A stretch of DNA of 24,389 nt, taken from contig CALMNI010000051.1 in assembly GCA_937868555.1 (NCBI GenBank), positions 1-24,389 of the forward strand. The letters are read 5' to 3'. This document shows, in pieces, positions 1 to 7,986 of this stretch (its first letter is position 1; the number at the start of each line of letters is the position of its first letter). The DNA comes from an uncultured bacterium. Lineage in GTDB: Bacteria > Patescibacteriota > Patescibacteriia > Patescibacteriales > Patescibacteriaceae. The notes beneath the pieces were generated by a model. That model saw nothing but the letters and a program-made list of their open reading frames with translations. It was not told where the DNA came from and searched no databases. A program made the position numbers and the translations under genes.

Positions 1-1239
1 GTTTCGAGTGCAACAGTAAAAGCTGAACCGGTATATTTTTCTATTTTTACAACTCGTCCTTTCCGTAAGGCCTACGTTCATTTAGAATTCGAACGGCCGG
101 CGCCGCTTATGGAAATGGGCATACGTCGTGGACCCACAGTATGGAATTTTGATCGCCAGCCGCTGTATTCCAATGTTTTAGAAAATATAGGACGAGCGCC
201 GGAAACTATAAAAGAAAATGGCGTAATGATATGGCAAAAAAAGTTGCAGCATCATTCTGTCCAAGAATTTTTACAGAGTAATCCTCCGCTTGATACAACC
301 GCAGTGTACAATTACAATATGCGAACTAATGTTCATCTTAAGGATTACCAGGCTTATCCAACGCCAAGAACTCTTGCCTTGGGCCTTAAGGGACATTATG
401 AAATTGTTACATATAGCGCAGGAGAAAGTATTGAAATGCGTTTTACTATTCACGATGTTAATGAAAATAAAGATCCTGATCCTATTGCGGTAACGCTGTA
501 CAATAACAAGGGCGAAGGGATAGCAACGGTTGCATTAGCTGATGATGCTGGTGCGCCTAAAAAGATGTCTGGTGAAAGAATCATTACTCTCAAAAGCGGA
601 CCTGTGCCCGCAGGTGTGTATAAGATTGAATTTAAAAGCAATGATGATATTATTACCGATTCTCTCACCACCCGCCAATCAAAAATTTCTTTTACTAACC
701 GTCTTTGGCTCGCAGCCTCAAAGCGCGGCGCACTTTCTCTCTATACTGACGGCAGCTATTTAGACGCTCAAACTATTGCGCCTGCAAGTCTGCAGACAAT
801 ACACAGCGAATCCCAGCAATTGGTGGTATCGGAAACATACCGCCAGTTTCATTTGCAGTATTCCCATCCATGGCGGGAAGAGAAAAGTATAACGCTATCT
901 AGAGATGATGTGATTCTTGCTTCTGATGGAGTGTTTGCTTTTAAGCCCGAAGAACTTATTAATGCCTCTTTTAGGGCCTTACCGGAAGAGGAGCTTTTGC
1001 AAACAGCGCATATTGATTCTATAGTGGCCGGTTATGAGCCAGTCAGCGGCAATGAAGTTTTACAGCGGGATATAGTTTTTGATTTGTCAGGCGCATACCG
1101 CGAGAAAGGGAGATATTCATTTTTAATTGCCGCCCCGGGTATTGAAAAAGTAGCAGGCGGAACTCATCTTATCTCTATACGCGTACGTTTTGAGGGAATG
1201 ACATTGTGGGAGTTTATAAAAAAATATGTTCAAGCCTAA
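1..1239 (+). CDS. Unrecognised beta-rich protein, 5'-truncated by the window edge
   Basis: The frame is open from base 1, so the start lies upstream; at least 412 residues are visible and the first in-window ATG (109) is probably internal. I do not recognise the family. The visible part has no obvious membrane helix. The middle (about residues 130-230 of the visible part) alternates short hydrophobic strands with turns rich in Asp, Asn, Gly and Pro, including a stretch ending in PAGVYKIEF that resembles an immunoglobulin-like or filamin-like fold. That pattern suggests an extracytoplasmic protein, but the signal sequence would be outside the window. The end overlaps the start of the next small membrane gene by 14 nt, so the two are probably co-translated. 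Confidence is high that it is coding and low for any function. Confidence 0.75.
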   Translation, partial: VSSATVKAEPVYFSIFTTRPFRKAYVHLEFERPAPLMEMGIRRGPTVWNFDRQPLYSNVLENIGRAPETIKENGVMIWQKKLQHHSVQEFLQSNPPLDTTAVYNYNMRTNVHLKDYQAYPTPRTLALGLKGHYEIVTYSAGESIEMRFTIHDVNENKDPDPIAVTLYNNKGEGIATVALADDAGAPKKMSGERIITLKSGPVPAGVYKIEFKSNDDIITDSLTTRQSKISFTNRLWLAASKRGALSLYTDGSYLDAQTIAPASLQTIHSESQQLVVSETYRQFHLQYSHPWREEKSITLSRDDVILASDGVFAFKPEELINASFRALPEEELLQTAHIDSIVAGYEPVSGNEVLQRDIVFDLSGAYREKGRYSFLIAAPGIEKVAGGTHLISIRVRFEGMTLWEFIKKYVQA

Positions 1240-1429
1240 AAAGTATTATCCCTACATAGAGGAATTTTTTGTCGCAATGAGTAGTAGTTTGCTCCTCTTG
1301 CTCATTATTGAATCACTCAAAGCCGGTCTTGTTAGCAGCCGCTTGAATTTAAATTATTGGTTGATGGCATGGGTAATCAGTGCTATACTTTTGTTGTACA
1401 TGAAAAGTACTACGCCTCCGGCAAATTAA
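1226..1429 (+). CDS. Small membrane protein with two predicted helices
   Basis: A 67-residue ORF whose ATG lies inside the end of the preceding gene. After a charged, Tyr-rich N-terminus (MFKPKKYYPYIEEF) there are two hydrophobic segments, roughly residues 17-36 and 44-58, separated by a short polar loop, so it should be an integral membrane protein with two helices. I do not recognise a family. The 14-nt overlap with the upstream gene suggests translational coupling and a joint role, perhaps anchoring or exporting it. A good promoter for the HIT gene sits inside its 3' half. It could be a spurious ORF, but the clean two-helix pattern argues for a real gene. Confidence 0.55.
   Translation: MFKPKKYYPYIEEFFVAMSSSLLLLLIIESLKAGLVSSRLNLNYWLMAWVISAILLLYMKSTTPPAN
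1361..1389 (+). promoter_or_regulatory. Sigma70-type promoter for the HIT-rml-glycosyltransferase operon
   Basis: TTGATG (1361-1366), a 17-nt spacer and TATACT (1384-1389) preceded by the extended -10 dinucleotide TG (TGCTATACT). The predicted transcript starts near 1396, about 54 nt before the HIT start codon. The same nine-base extended -10 recurs before the S41 protease at 10221-10229. The promoter lies inside the small membrane gene, as expected for an internal promoter opening a new operon. Confidence 0.55.
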
Positions 1430-1449
1430 TATCAAATTCATTTTTTACT

Positions 1450-1863
1450 ATGGAATCGACGGTTTTTTCAAAAATTGCTAATCATGAAGTTCCGGCACAT
1501 ATTATTTGGGAAGATGATTCTTTTATCGCCTTTCTTGATGTTTTGCCGATTGCCCCCGGGCATGTCATAGTTGCTCCTCGTCAACCTTTTGCTTCTCTTG
1601 AGGATATGCCCGATGGATCCTTGGGAAATTTTTTTGTTGTTGCTCAGAAAATTGGCAAAGCATTTTTAACAGCCTTGGGTGCAGAAGGATACAGCCTTTT
1701 TTTAGATAATAAGAATGGGGCAAACCAACGCGTACCGCATGTCCATTTCCATGTATTGCCTCGTGCGGCCGATGATGGCCTTGGACGCTGGCCGCAAAAT
1801 AATGCTTATGCCGATGGCGAGGCCGAAGAATATACTCGTAAGCTGCGAGGAGTAATTAGCTGA
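1450..1863 (+). CDS. HIT family hydrolase (histidine triad nucleotide-binding protein)
   Basis: A 137-residue protein with the histidine-triad signature HVHFHVLP near residue 100, preceded by the family's usual IAPGHVIVAPR strand (residues 34-44). HIT proteins are small cytoplasmic nucleotide hydrolases or transferases of the Hint/Fhit type; the physiological substrate cannot be told from sequence. I start it at ATG 1450 because the N-terminus FSKIANHEVPAHIIWEDD is the family's normal beginning. A longer frame from 1357 would only add residues that overlap the upstream membrane gene. It ends 1 nt before the rmlB ATG, so it is the first gene of the sugar-nucleotide operon. Confidence 0.9.
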   Translation: MESTVFSKIANHEVPAHIIWEDDSFIAFLDVLPIAPGHVIVAPRQPFASLEDMPDGSLGNFFVVAQKIGKAFLTALGAEGYSLFLDNKNGANQRVPHVHFHVLPRAADDGLGRWPQNNAYADGEAEEYTRKLRGVIS

Positions 1864-1864
1864 T

Positions 1865-2845
1865 ATGCGTCTCTTTGTTACCGGAGGAGCTGGTTTTATA
1901 GGCTCTCATTTTATTAGGCATTGGCTCAAGGGCCATCCTAATGATACGGTTATAAATTATGATGCTTTGACGTATGCCGGCCATACAGAAACAGTAGCTG
2001 ATCTTTTGGATAATCCGCACTATCGATTTGTAGCTGGAGATATTAGGGATGAACAGAAAGTAGGGGATTTAATTGCTGAAAGCGATATTGTCGTCCATTT
2101 TGCCGCTGAAAGCCATGTTGACCGTTCTATTATTTCAAGCAAACCGTTTGTGCAGACAAATATTGAAGGCACCTTGGTATTATTGGAGGCAGCAAAGAAT
2201 GCCCCAACGCGGCCGCGCTTCCACCATGTTTCTACTGATGAAGTTTTTGGGTCTTTGAACCCTTCTGATCCGAAATTTTCTGAGTCCACTCCTTATGACC
2301 CGCGAAGCCCCTATAGTGCCTCTAAAGCATCATCAGACCATTTAGTGCGGGCATATTACTATACGTACGGTTTGCCGATAACCATATCTAATTGTAGTAA
2401 TAATTACGGCGCTTACCAGCTTCCGGAAAAATTGATACCTTTGTGCATTACTAATATTCTTGAAGGCAAGCCTTTACCCCTGTATGGCAGAGGAGAAAAC
2501 ATTCGCGATTGGATATACGTGCTTGACCATGTCAAAGGAATCGAAGCAGCGATAGAACGGGGCACTATTGGAGAGACCTATTGTTTGGGTGGTAATAATG
2601 AATTAAGCAATATTGAAATCGCGCGTATGATTTGCAAGGAGCTTGGAGTTAATGAGGACGTTATTACATATGTTGCCGATAGACCAGGCCATGATTTCCG
2701 TTATGCGATTGATAGTTCTCGCGCTGAACATGATCTTGGATGGAAGCCAGAATTAAATTTTAAACAAGGCCTTCATGAAACAGTGGCGTGGTATCGTGAT
2801 AATCGCTGGTGGTGGGAACCCATAAAAGTAGGAATAGCATTATGA
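1865..2845 (+). CDS. rmlB: dTDP-glucose 4,6-dehydratase
   Basis: A 326-residue short-chain dehydrogenase/reductase of the extended type. It converts dTDP-glucose to dTDP-4-keto-6-deoxyglucose in the cytoplasm, the second step of dTDP-rhamnose synthesis. Visible motifs: NAD-binding GGAGFIGS (residues 7-14), catalytic TDE (124-126), and the active-site YSASK (Tyr150, Lys154), followed by the characteristic NCSNNYG (176-182) and PLYGRGENIRDW. The length is slightly below the usual 330-360. A weak AGGAG lies about 12 nt upstream of the ATG. The last codons overlap the next gene by an ATGA junction, typical of translational coupling. Confidence 0.95.
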   Translation: MRLFVTGGAGFIGSHFIRHWLKGHPNDTVINYDALTYAGHTETVADLLDNPHYRFVAGDIRDEQKVGDLIAESDIVVHFAAESHVDRSIISSKPFVQTNIEGTLVLLEAAKNAPTRPRFHHVSTDEVFGSLNPSDPKFSESTPYDPRSPYSASKASSDHLVRAYYYTYGLPITISNCSNNYGAYQLPEKLIPLCITNILEGKPLPLYGRGENIRDWIYVLDHVKGIEAAIERGTIGETYCLGGNNELSNIEIARMICKELGVNEDVITYVADRPGHDFRYAIDSSRAEHDLGWKPELNFKQGLHETVAWYRDNRWWWEPIKVGIAL

Positions 2846-3564
2846 TATCTTCAATGAATCTTACATCTCCAATGCTTGTCGGCTTAAAAGCCGTACCCGG
2901 AAAAGATTGGCCGGAACGTTTGGCGTCAGTAAAAAAATTAGGCTTGACCGAGTTGGCATTATTTTTAGCTGACTTAGCTTCGGAAGAGCGCCGGGAATTA
3001 TACAGAGTCCTTGAAGGAAGCGGTATCGCCTCTATTCCATATGCACAGTTGCCTTCGTCGGCTGAAGAATGGGAACCGGCGTATTTGTCGGCTAAATACG
3101 CTACGAATGTTTTTAGTTTTAGGGCTGAGGAGAAAACATACGCGCTTATTGCTGCCTTGCCTTCACCCTTGCCCATGATTCTAATTGAAAATCCTCGCGG
3201 ATCTATTAACCCTTCTCTATTTAGCGAACAAGCATTGCAGCATCCCAGTGTTTCCGGCATTTGCTTGGATGCGGGGGCTTTAGAGTTGCAACGATTGCGT
3301 GGAGGAAAAACATATGAGAGTGCTATCGCCACTCTTGATCATTATCCAGTCCGCTGCGCTTTTGTTTCGGCGATTCCTGAGTTTTGGTTTGGCAGACTGC
3401 TCGGCCAAAAAAAGAAAGTAACTTCGTTGACTGATCTGCATTATCTCAAACATTTCCCAAGTATTTATTTTTCAGGTATTGTAGCGTTATGTGTTGATAA
3501 CAGCTTTGAAGAACAGAAGGAAATTTTAGCTTATTTGCAATCATTCTTTCGCCCCCTGGTATGA
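2842..3564 (+). CDS. Xylose-isomerase-like TIM-barrel protein (putative sugar isomerase/epimerase)
   Basis: A 240-residue protein starting at the ATG of an ATGA overlap with rmlB; a longer frame from 2809 would overlap rmlB without need. It shows regularly spaced beta-strand/helix units, with strand-end residues reminiscent of AP-endonuclease-2/xylose-isomerase barrels: MILIENP (acidic residue after a strand), GICLDAGAL, a TDLHYLKHF segment, and a final strand IVALCVDNSFEE before the last helix. These often carry the metal ligands of sugar isomerases. It sits between rmlB and rmlD, where the 3,5-epimerase gene rmlC might be expected, but it is not a cupin and has no RmlC motifs. The fold assignment is by eye, so the function is only a suggestion. 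Confidence 0.6.
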   Translation: MISSMNLTSPMLVGLKAVPGKDWPERLASVKKLGLTELALFLADLASEERRELYRVLEGSGIASIPYAQLPSSAEEWEPAYLSAKYATNVFSFRAEEKTYALIAALPSPLPMILIENPRGSINPSLFSEQALQHPSVSGICLDAGALELQRLRGGKTYESAIATLDHYPVRCAFVSAIPEFWFGRLLGQKKKVTSLTDLHYLKHFPSIYFSGIVALCVDNSFEEQKEILAYLQSFFRPLV

Positions 3565-4427
3565 GAATATTATTATTAGGATCCCAAGGGAATTTAGGAA
3601 CGGCTTTTACGGCTCTGTCGAAAGAAAATCCTGATATTGAATGTATAGGGTGGGATAAAAGCGAAATTGATGTTACTGATCGAACTTTGCTGGAAAAGAA
3701 AATGGCTACGCTCAAGCCCGATGCAATTATTAATACGGTTGCTTTCAATGACGTTGACGGAGCGGAGAAAGAAGAAGAGAAAAAGCTAATCGCGGAAAAA
3801 CTAAATGTCGAGCTAGTCCGTACTTTGGGAGAAATTTCAATCGAATTTAATTGCGTATTAGTTCATTATTCAAGCGATTACGTGTTTAAAGGAGACGTGC
3901 AAGGGGGTTATAGCGAAGATGCGGAAACTTCGCCTCTTAATGCGTACGGCGAAAGCAAGGTTCGGGGAGAGCAGGAACTTATTAAATTAAGCGGTCGGGG
4001 CTTACATTGGTATTTAATTAGAACAGCCCGTTTATTTGGTCCAAAGGGCAGCGGACCTTCAGCTAAGCCTTCTTTTTTCGAAATAATGATGGGATTGGCA
4101 AAACAGGGGCAACCTCTTAAAGTTGTATCTGATGAACGAGGTTCTTTTACGTATACCCCTGATTTGGCCCAAGCAACACTTGACCTGCTTTTGAGCGGCG
4201 ACAATTTTGGAATTTACCATTTAGTAAATGACGGGGAGGCAAGTTGGTACGATGCCGCCCGTTGCTTCTTTAAAAGTAGGGGTATGGAAGTGCCCATTGA
4301 GCCAGTTCCCGGGACCTCTTTTGCGCGAGCGGCGCAGCGACCCGTTTTTTCAAGATTACGCAATACTAAACGACCTGCTCTGCGCAGCTGGCAGGCCGCC
4401 ATTGACGAATACGCAAAAGGCGTATAA
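3561..4427 (+). CDS. rmlD: dTDP-4-dehydrorhamnose reductase
   Basis: A 288-residue SDR protein that reduces dTDP-4-dehydrorhamnose to dTDP-rhamnose with NAD(P)H, the last step of the pathway. Motifs: nucleotide-binding GSQGNLG (residues 7-13), the family's YSSDYVFKG (103-111), and active-site YGESKVRGE (Tyr129, Lys133). A C-terminal substrate-lid region ending in RPVFSRLRNTK (compare the usual RPxxSxL) follows. The length is normal. The ATG overlaps the previous stop (ATGA) and its TAA overlaps an ATG at 4427, so it is embedded in one translationally coupled operon. Confidence 0.93.
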   Translation: MRILLLGSQGNLGTAFTALSKENPDIECIGWDKSEIDVTDRTLLEKKMATLKPDAIINTVAFNDVDGAEKEEEKKLIAEKLNVELVRTLGEISIEFNCVLVHYSSDYVFKGDVQGGYSEDAETSPLNAYGESKVRGEQELIKLSGRGLHWYLIRTARLFGPKGSGPSAKPSFFEIMMGLAKQGQPLKVVSDERGSFTYTPDLAQATLDLLLSGDNFGIYHLVNDGEASWYDAARCFFKSRGMEVPIEPVPGTSFARAAQRPVFSRLRNTKRPALRSWQAAIDEYAKGV

Positions 4428-4447
4428 TGTTTGGAATTGATCACATT

Positions 4448-5173
4448 ATGAGAGGAATACTACTATCAGGGGGAAGGGCCACTCGCTTGCGCCCCTGCAC
4501 AACTGTCACCAGCAAGGGATTGCTGCCGATATATAATCGGCCTATGATTTATTATCCTCTTAATACGTTATTGCGAGCCGGGGTAACCGACATATTGATT
4601 ATTATCAGCCCGGAGTATGCGGGCGATTATGTGCGCTTACTAGGCAGCGGAAAAGAGTTTGGAGCTCGCTTTACATTTGAAGTTCAAGAAGAACCGCGAG
4701 GGTTGGCGGAGGCATTTATTATTGGCGAGCATTTTATTGGGAATGATAATGTGGCGATGATACTGAGTGATAATATTTTTGCTGATGATTTATCTGCTGA
4801 GATAAAAAGTTTTAAAAGCGGCGGAAAAATTTTTGCAAAACCAGTTCCTGATCCGGAGCGTTTTGGGGTCGTTGAAGTAAATGCCGAAGGCAAAGCCATC
4901 TCTATCGAAGAGAAGCCAGCGAACCCCAAAAGTAATTTGTGCATCACGGGAGCATACGTATATGATTCTCGAGTTGTTGAAGTTGCGAAAAAAGTTGCTC
5001 CGAGCGGGCGCGGTGAATTGGAAATAACTGATTTGCATCGATGGTATATGGAGCGTAATGAATTGGAAGTGGTAATGATTCACCAAGAATGGATAGACGC
5101 AGGGACCTTCGACAGTCTATATGAGGCGCAAGCCTTGGCAAAAAACAAGCTTCAGGATCATCTTATTATTTAA
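4448..5173 (+). CDS. rmlA: Glucose-1-phosphate thymidylyltransferase, short form
   Basis: A sugar nucleotidyltransferase that makes dTDP-glucose from dTTP and glucose-1-phosphate, the first step of the rhamnose pathway. From ATG 4448 it has 241 residues and begins MRGILLSGGRATRL, aligning with the family's KGIILAGGSGTRL; the pyrophosphorylase lysine region SKGLLPIYNRPMIYYPL follows. LSDNIF stands where LGDNIF is usual (Asp of metal binding kept), then EEKP and GELEITD. The usual length is near 290, so the C-terminal extension is missing, as in short RmlA-like enzymes. An alternative ATG at 4427 overlaps the rmlD stop (TAATG) and adds seven residues; coupling favours it, family alignment favours 4448. 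Another nucleotidyltransferase specificity cannot be excluded. Confidence 0.85.
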   Translation: MRGILLSGGRATRLRPCTTVTSKGLLPIYNRPMIYYPLNTLLRAGVTDILIIISPEYAGDYVRLLGSGKEFGARFTFEVQEEPRGLAEAFIIGEHFIGNDNVAMILSDNIFADDLSAEIKSFKSGGKIFAKPVPDPERFGVVEVNAEGKAISIEEKPANPKSNLCITGAYVYDSRVVEVAKKVAPSGRGELEITDLHRWYMERNELEVVMIHQEWIDAGTFDSLYEAQALAKNKLQDHLII

Positions 5174-5179
5174 TAGCTT

Positions 5180-6061
5180 ATGAATAAAGGGCAGTCGCCT
5201 TTAATTGCTATCGGCTATATTGAATACGGCGCAACTACGGCGCCGTATCTGCCTTTTTTCCTTGAAAGCCTTACTCGTCAAACCTATTCAAATGTCATTA
5301 TATTGTCTCATGACAATACTCCAGGAGAAGGAAAAGATAACATTGGTTTTAGCCGTGCCTACAATAAATTAATAGGCGAAGCGATAGCTCAGGGAGCTGA
5401 GTATTTCTTGGTTATTAATCCAGATACCATTCATGAGCCAGACATGATTGAAAAATTAGCGGCTGCTTTAGAGAATAATCATGCCTTGGGTTCTGTCTCG
5501 CCTAAAATACTCTCATGGGATTTTTCTAGTAATACTAAGACCAATATTATTGATAGCTGCGGGTTAAGGCTCCATTCTGCTTTGGAGTTTCGCGATATAG
5601 GCCAAGGAGAAGTTGATAGGGGACAATATGATAAAACGGCTATTCTAGGCCCTTCTGGCGCAGCTGGACTTTTTCGTTTAAGCGCCTTGAAAGCAATACA
5701 AGAAAACAACCAGTATTTTGATGAGCGTTTTTTTATGTATAAAGAAGATTGTGATTTGGCATATAGATTGCATATGGCTGGATTTGCTTCTGCTTTAATC
5801 CCGCAGGCTCTTGCCTATCATGATCGTACGGCTAGCGGTGGCACGCTTAGCAAGCGGTTATTGCAGCGATGGGATAGAACACGAAGTGCGAAAGGGTATT
5901 CTTTTGTAAATCAGCATTTGTTGTATCGTAAATATTGGACGCAGCAAACAAGCAAGGATAAATTTTTAATCATTCTGCATGTCTTCATGCGTTTTGGCGC
6001 TGCTATCGTATTGGAGCCGTATTTACTAGCGCATTACCGTTATATAATTAAGCGTATATGA
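5180..6061 (+). CDS. GT2 family glycosyltransferase (first of four)
   Basis: A 293-residue GT-A fold enzyme. The metal/sugar-nucleotide binding DXD position is NPD (residues 80-82), and the acceptor-side acidic motif is FMYKEDCDLAYRL (Glu189, Asp190, Asp192), followed by a YHDR segment. This arrangement is typical of rhamnosyltransferase-like WbbL/RfbF members of GT2. The N-terminal strand (IAIGYIEYG) is less canonical than in the next three copies. It probably works on the cytoplasmic side of the membrane, adding a sugar to a lipid-linked glycan. It lies 6 nt after rmlA and its TGA overlaps the next ATG (ATGA), so it is in the same operon. Substrate is unknown. Confidence 0.88.
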   Translation: MNKGQSPLIAIGYIEYGATTAPYLPFFLESLTRQTYSNVIILSHDNTPGEGKDNIGFSRAYNKLIGEAIAQGAEYFLVINPDTIHEPDMIEKLAAALENNHALGSVSPKILSWDFSSNTKTNIIDSCGLRLHSALEFRDIGQGEVDRGQYDKTAILGPSGAAGLFRLSALKAIQENNQYFDERFFMYKEDCDLAYRLHMAGFASALIPQALAYHDRTASGGTLSKRLLQRWDRTRSAKGYSFVNQHLLYRKYWTQQTSKDKFLIILHVFMRFGAAIVLEPYLLAHYRYIIKRI

Positions 6062-6909
6062 AGTTTTCAATTATCATCGTATCGTGGAATGTGCGCAAAG
6101 CTTTGCGTGAAAACCTATTGAGTTTGCCTCATGATGCTGATGCGGAAGTGGTCATAGTGGATAATGCTTCTCAGGACGGGAGCGCTGAAATGGTTCAAGA
6201 AGAGTTTCCTCAGTATGAGCTCATTAGGAATACAGGTAATCTTGGGTTTGCAAAAGCCTGCAACCAGGGATTAGCGAAAGCCACTGGCGAGTATTTAATT
6301 CTTTTGAATCCTGACATGAAAATATTTCCAGAAACGTTGCCGGCTTTGGCTGCCTGGCTTACGAAAAATCCGCAGGCGGATGTAACAGGAATTTCTTTGC
6401 GCGATTCTGAAGGACAGGTCATGCTCCATGTCCGTCGCTTCCCCCATTGTATAGATCAGTTGGCAATTGTTTTAAAAATTCCTCATTTTTTTCCGCACAT
6501 TTTGGATTCATATTTGCGCTCAGATTTCAATTATAATCTTGCTCAAAAAGTTGATTCCATTCGCGGAGCTTTTTTTGCCATTAAGCGTTCAGCCTATGAG
6601 AAGTACGGAGGTCTTGATGAACGCTATTTTATCTGGTTTGAAGAAGTTGATTATTGTAGAACGATTGCTGCGGGAGGAGGACAAGTGTGGTATACTCCGG
6701 CCGCGAGTGCAATTGATTTTGTCGGCCAAAGTTTTAAGCAGTTGAATATTACTACTAAACAAAATTATTTTAAAAATAGCATGCTTACTTATTTTAAAAA
6801 ATGGCATCCGTGGTGGCAAAAAGAATTGCTAGCTTTGGCTTGGGATTTTTCCGAGCTACTCGTACAACTGGCTTCTTATCTTAATATTAAGCCTCGGACA
6901 AGAACTTAA
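6058..6909 (+). CDS. GT2 family glycosyltransferase (second of four)
   Basis: A 283-residue GT2 enzyme with the classic layout: N-terminal strand FSIIIVSWNV, VIVDNASQDGS (nucleotide binding, from about residue 32), NTGNLGFAKACNQG, NPD (84-86) as the DXD equivalent, and the acidic acceptor motif FIWFEEVDYCRTI. The C-terminus ends in amphipathic helices that could dock to the membrane. The sequence resembles rhamnosyltransferase-type GT2 proteins, which fits the neighbouring dTDP-rhamnose genes, but donor and acceptor cannot be read from sequence. It is coupled to the previous gene by an ATGA overlap and leads into the next with a 4-nt gap. Confidence 0.9.
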   Translation: MKFSIIIVSWNVRKALRENLLSLPHDADAEVVIVDNASQDGSAEMVQEEFPQYELIRNTGNLGFAKACNQGLAKATGEYLILLNPDMKIFPETLPALAAWLTKNPQADVTGISLRDSEGQVMLHVRRFPHCIDQLAIVLKIPHFFPHILDSYLRSDFNYNLAQKVDSIRGAFFAIKRSAYEKYGGLDERYFIWFEEVDYCRTIAAGGGQVWYTPAASAIDFVGQSFKQLNITTKQNYFKNSMLTYFKKWHPWWQKELLALAWDFSELLVQLASYLNIKPRTRT

Positions 6910-6913
6910 ACAC

Positions 6914-7963
6914 ATGAAACGTTTGGCCGTCATTATTAGCCCAAATTATAAAGATTATGCTTCGCGCTATTTGGTAGACTGCGCACGGTCTCTTTCTGAG
7001 CAGTCGTTTTCTGATTTCGATTTATTTCTGGTTGACAATGAAAGCTCGGAAACAAGTTACAATTATTTGCGCGACGTTGTTCCGGCAGCGCATATTCTTC
7101 GATGCGAGCACAACGCTGGTTTTGCCGGTGGCAACAACACAGCTTTACAGGTTGTCATTGAAAAGCAGTATGAGTATGCTCTGCTCTTAAATATGGATAC
7201 GGTTATTTCTAAAGATTGTTTAGAAAAGCTTATCATGGCGGCCGATGCACATGATGATGCTGCAGCGATACAGGCCCGGCTTATGCTGTGGCCCGATACG
7301 AAAAAAATCAATAGCCTCGGCAATGAAATGCATTTTCTCGGTTTTGGGTTTTGTCGAGCATATCAACATTCCTATTCGCCGGCCTCAATTGCTTTTCCGG
7401 AAATTGCCTATCCTTCGGGAGCGGGCGTATTATTGCGTGTAAGTGTTTTGCGCGCCGTTGGCTTATTTGATGAAGAAATGTGGATGTACAATGAGGATCA
7501 AGACTTGGGCTGGCGGTTTTGGTTGGCGGGATACCGTTGTTTGCTTGCTCCTGAAGCTGTTGTATATCATAAATACGAATTTAGCCGTTCCATCCAAAAA
7601 TATTATTGGATGGATAGAAATCGTTTGATTGCTATTTTAAAAAATTATCACGCTCTTACGCTTCTTTTTATTTTACCAGCCCTGGTGATGATGGAGGCAG
7701 GCTTAGCACTTTTTTCGCTGCAGTCTGGATGGTGGAAGGAAAAATTAAAAGTATGGCAATATTTTTTATCATACAAGCATTGGAATTATATTATGAGAGA
7801 GCGCCGCAGGATTCAGTCAACGCGCCGCATTCGGGAGAAAAAAATTGCTGCATTAATTTCAGGGAGGATTTGGTACCAGGAAATTGACGATGCTAAGTTG
7901 CGCCTTATTAATCCTGTATTTGATGCTTACTGGAAGATCCTCAGATATATTATGTGGTGGTAG
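6914..7963 (+). CDS. GT2 family glycosyltransferase (third of four)
   Basis: A 349-residue GT2 enzyme, the longest of the four. Motifs: FLVDNESSE (residues 38-46), CEHNAGFAGGNNTAL, NMDT (93-96) at the DXD position, the GAGVLLR strand and MYNEDQDLGWRFWLAGY as the acidic acceptor motif. After the catalytic domain comes a hydrophobic segment (about residues 236-260), probably membrane-embedded or membrane-docked, then a basic tail (RERRRIQSTRRIREKK). It is part of the polysaccharide operon. Its TAG lies just before a possible promoter for the fourth glycosyltransferase. Confidence 0.9.
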   Translation: MKRLAVIISPNYKDYASRYLVDCARSLSEQSFSDFDLFLVDNESSETSYNYLRDVVPAAHILRCEHNAGFAGGNNTALQVVIEKQYEYALLLNMDTVISKDCLEKLIMAADAHDDAAAIQARLMLWPDTKKINSLGNEMHFLGFGFCRAYQHSYSPASIAFPEIAYPSGAGVLLRVSVLRAVGLFDEEMWMYNEDQDLGWRFWLAGYRCLLAPEAVVYHKYEFSRSIQKYYWMDRNRLIAILKNYHALTLLFILPALVMMEAGLALFSLQSGWWKEKLKVWQYFLSYKHWNYIMRERRRIQSTRRIREKKIAALISGRIWYQEIDDAKLRLINPVFDAYWKILRYIMWW

Positions 7964-7969
7964 AATACG

Positions 7970-7978
7970 TGCTAGAAT
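7970..7978 (+). promoter_or_regulatory. Extended -10 promoter element, probably leaderless
   Basis: TGCTAGAAT: an extended -10 (TGn) plus TAGAAT at 7973-7978, with exactly 8 nt between the hexamer and the ATG at 7987. The predicted start site falls at or within about 2 nt of the start codon, so the mRNA would be nearly leaderless. No good -35 is visible at 16-18 nt spacing, which is tolerated by extended -10 promoters. The spacing matches that before the S41 gene. Confidence 0.45.
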
Positions 7979-7986
7979 AATTTTAT

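Noticed and set aside
2760..3332. A 190-codon minus-strand ORF opposite rmlB and the TIM-barrel gene
   Set aside because: It is antisense to well-supported coupled genes, has no recognisable motifs, and looks like a codon-usage shadow.
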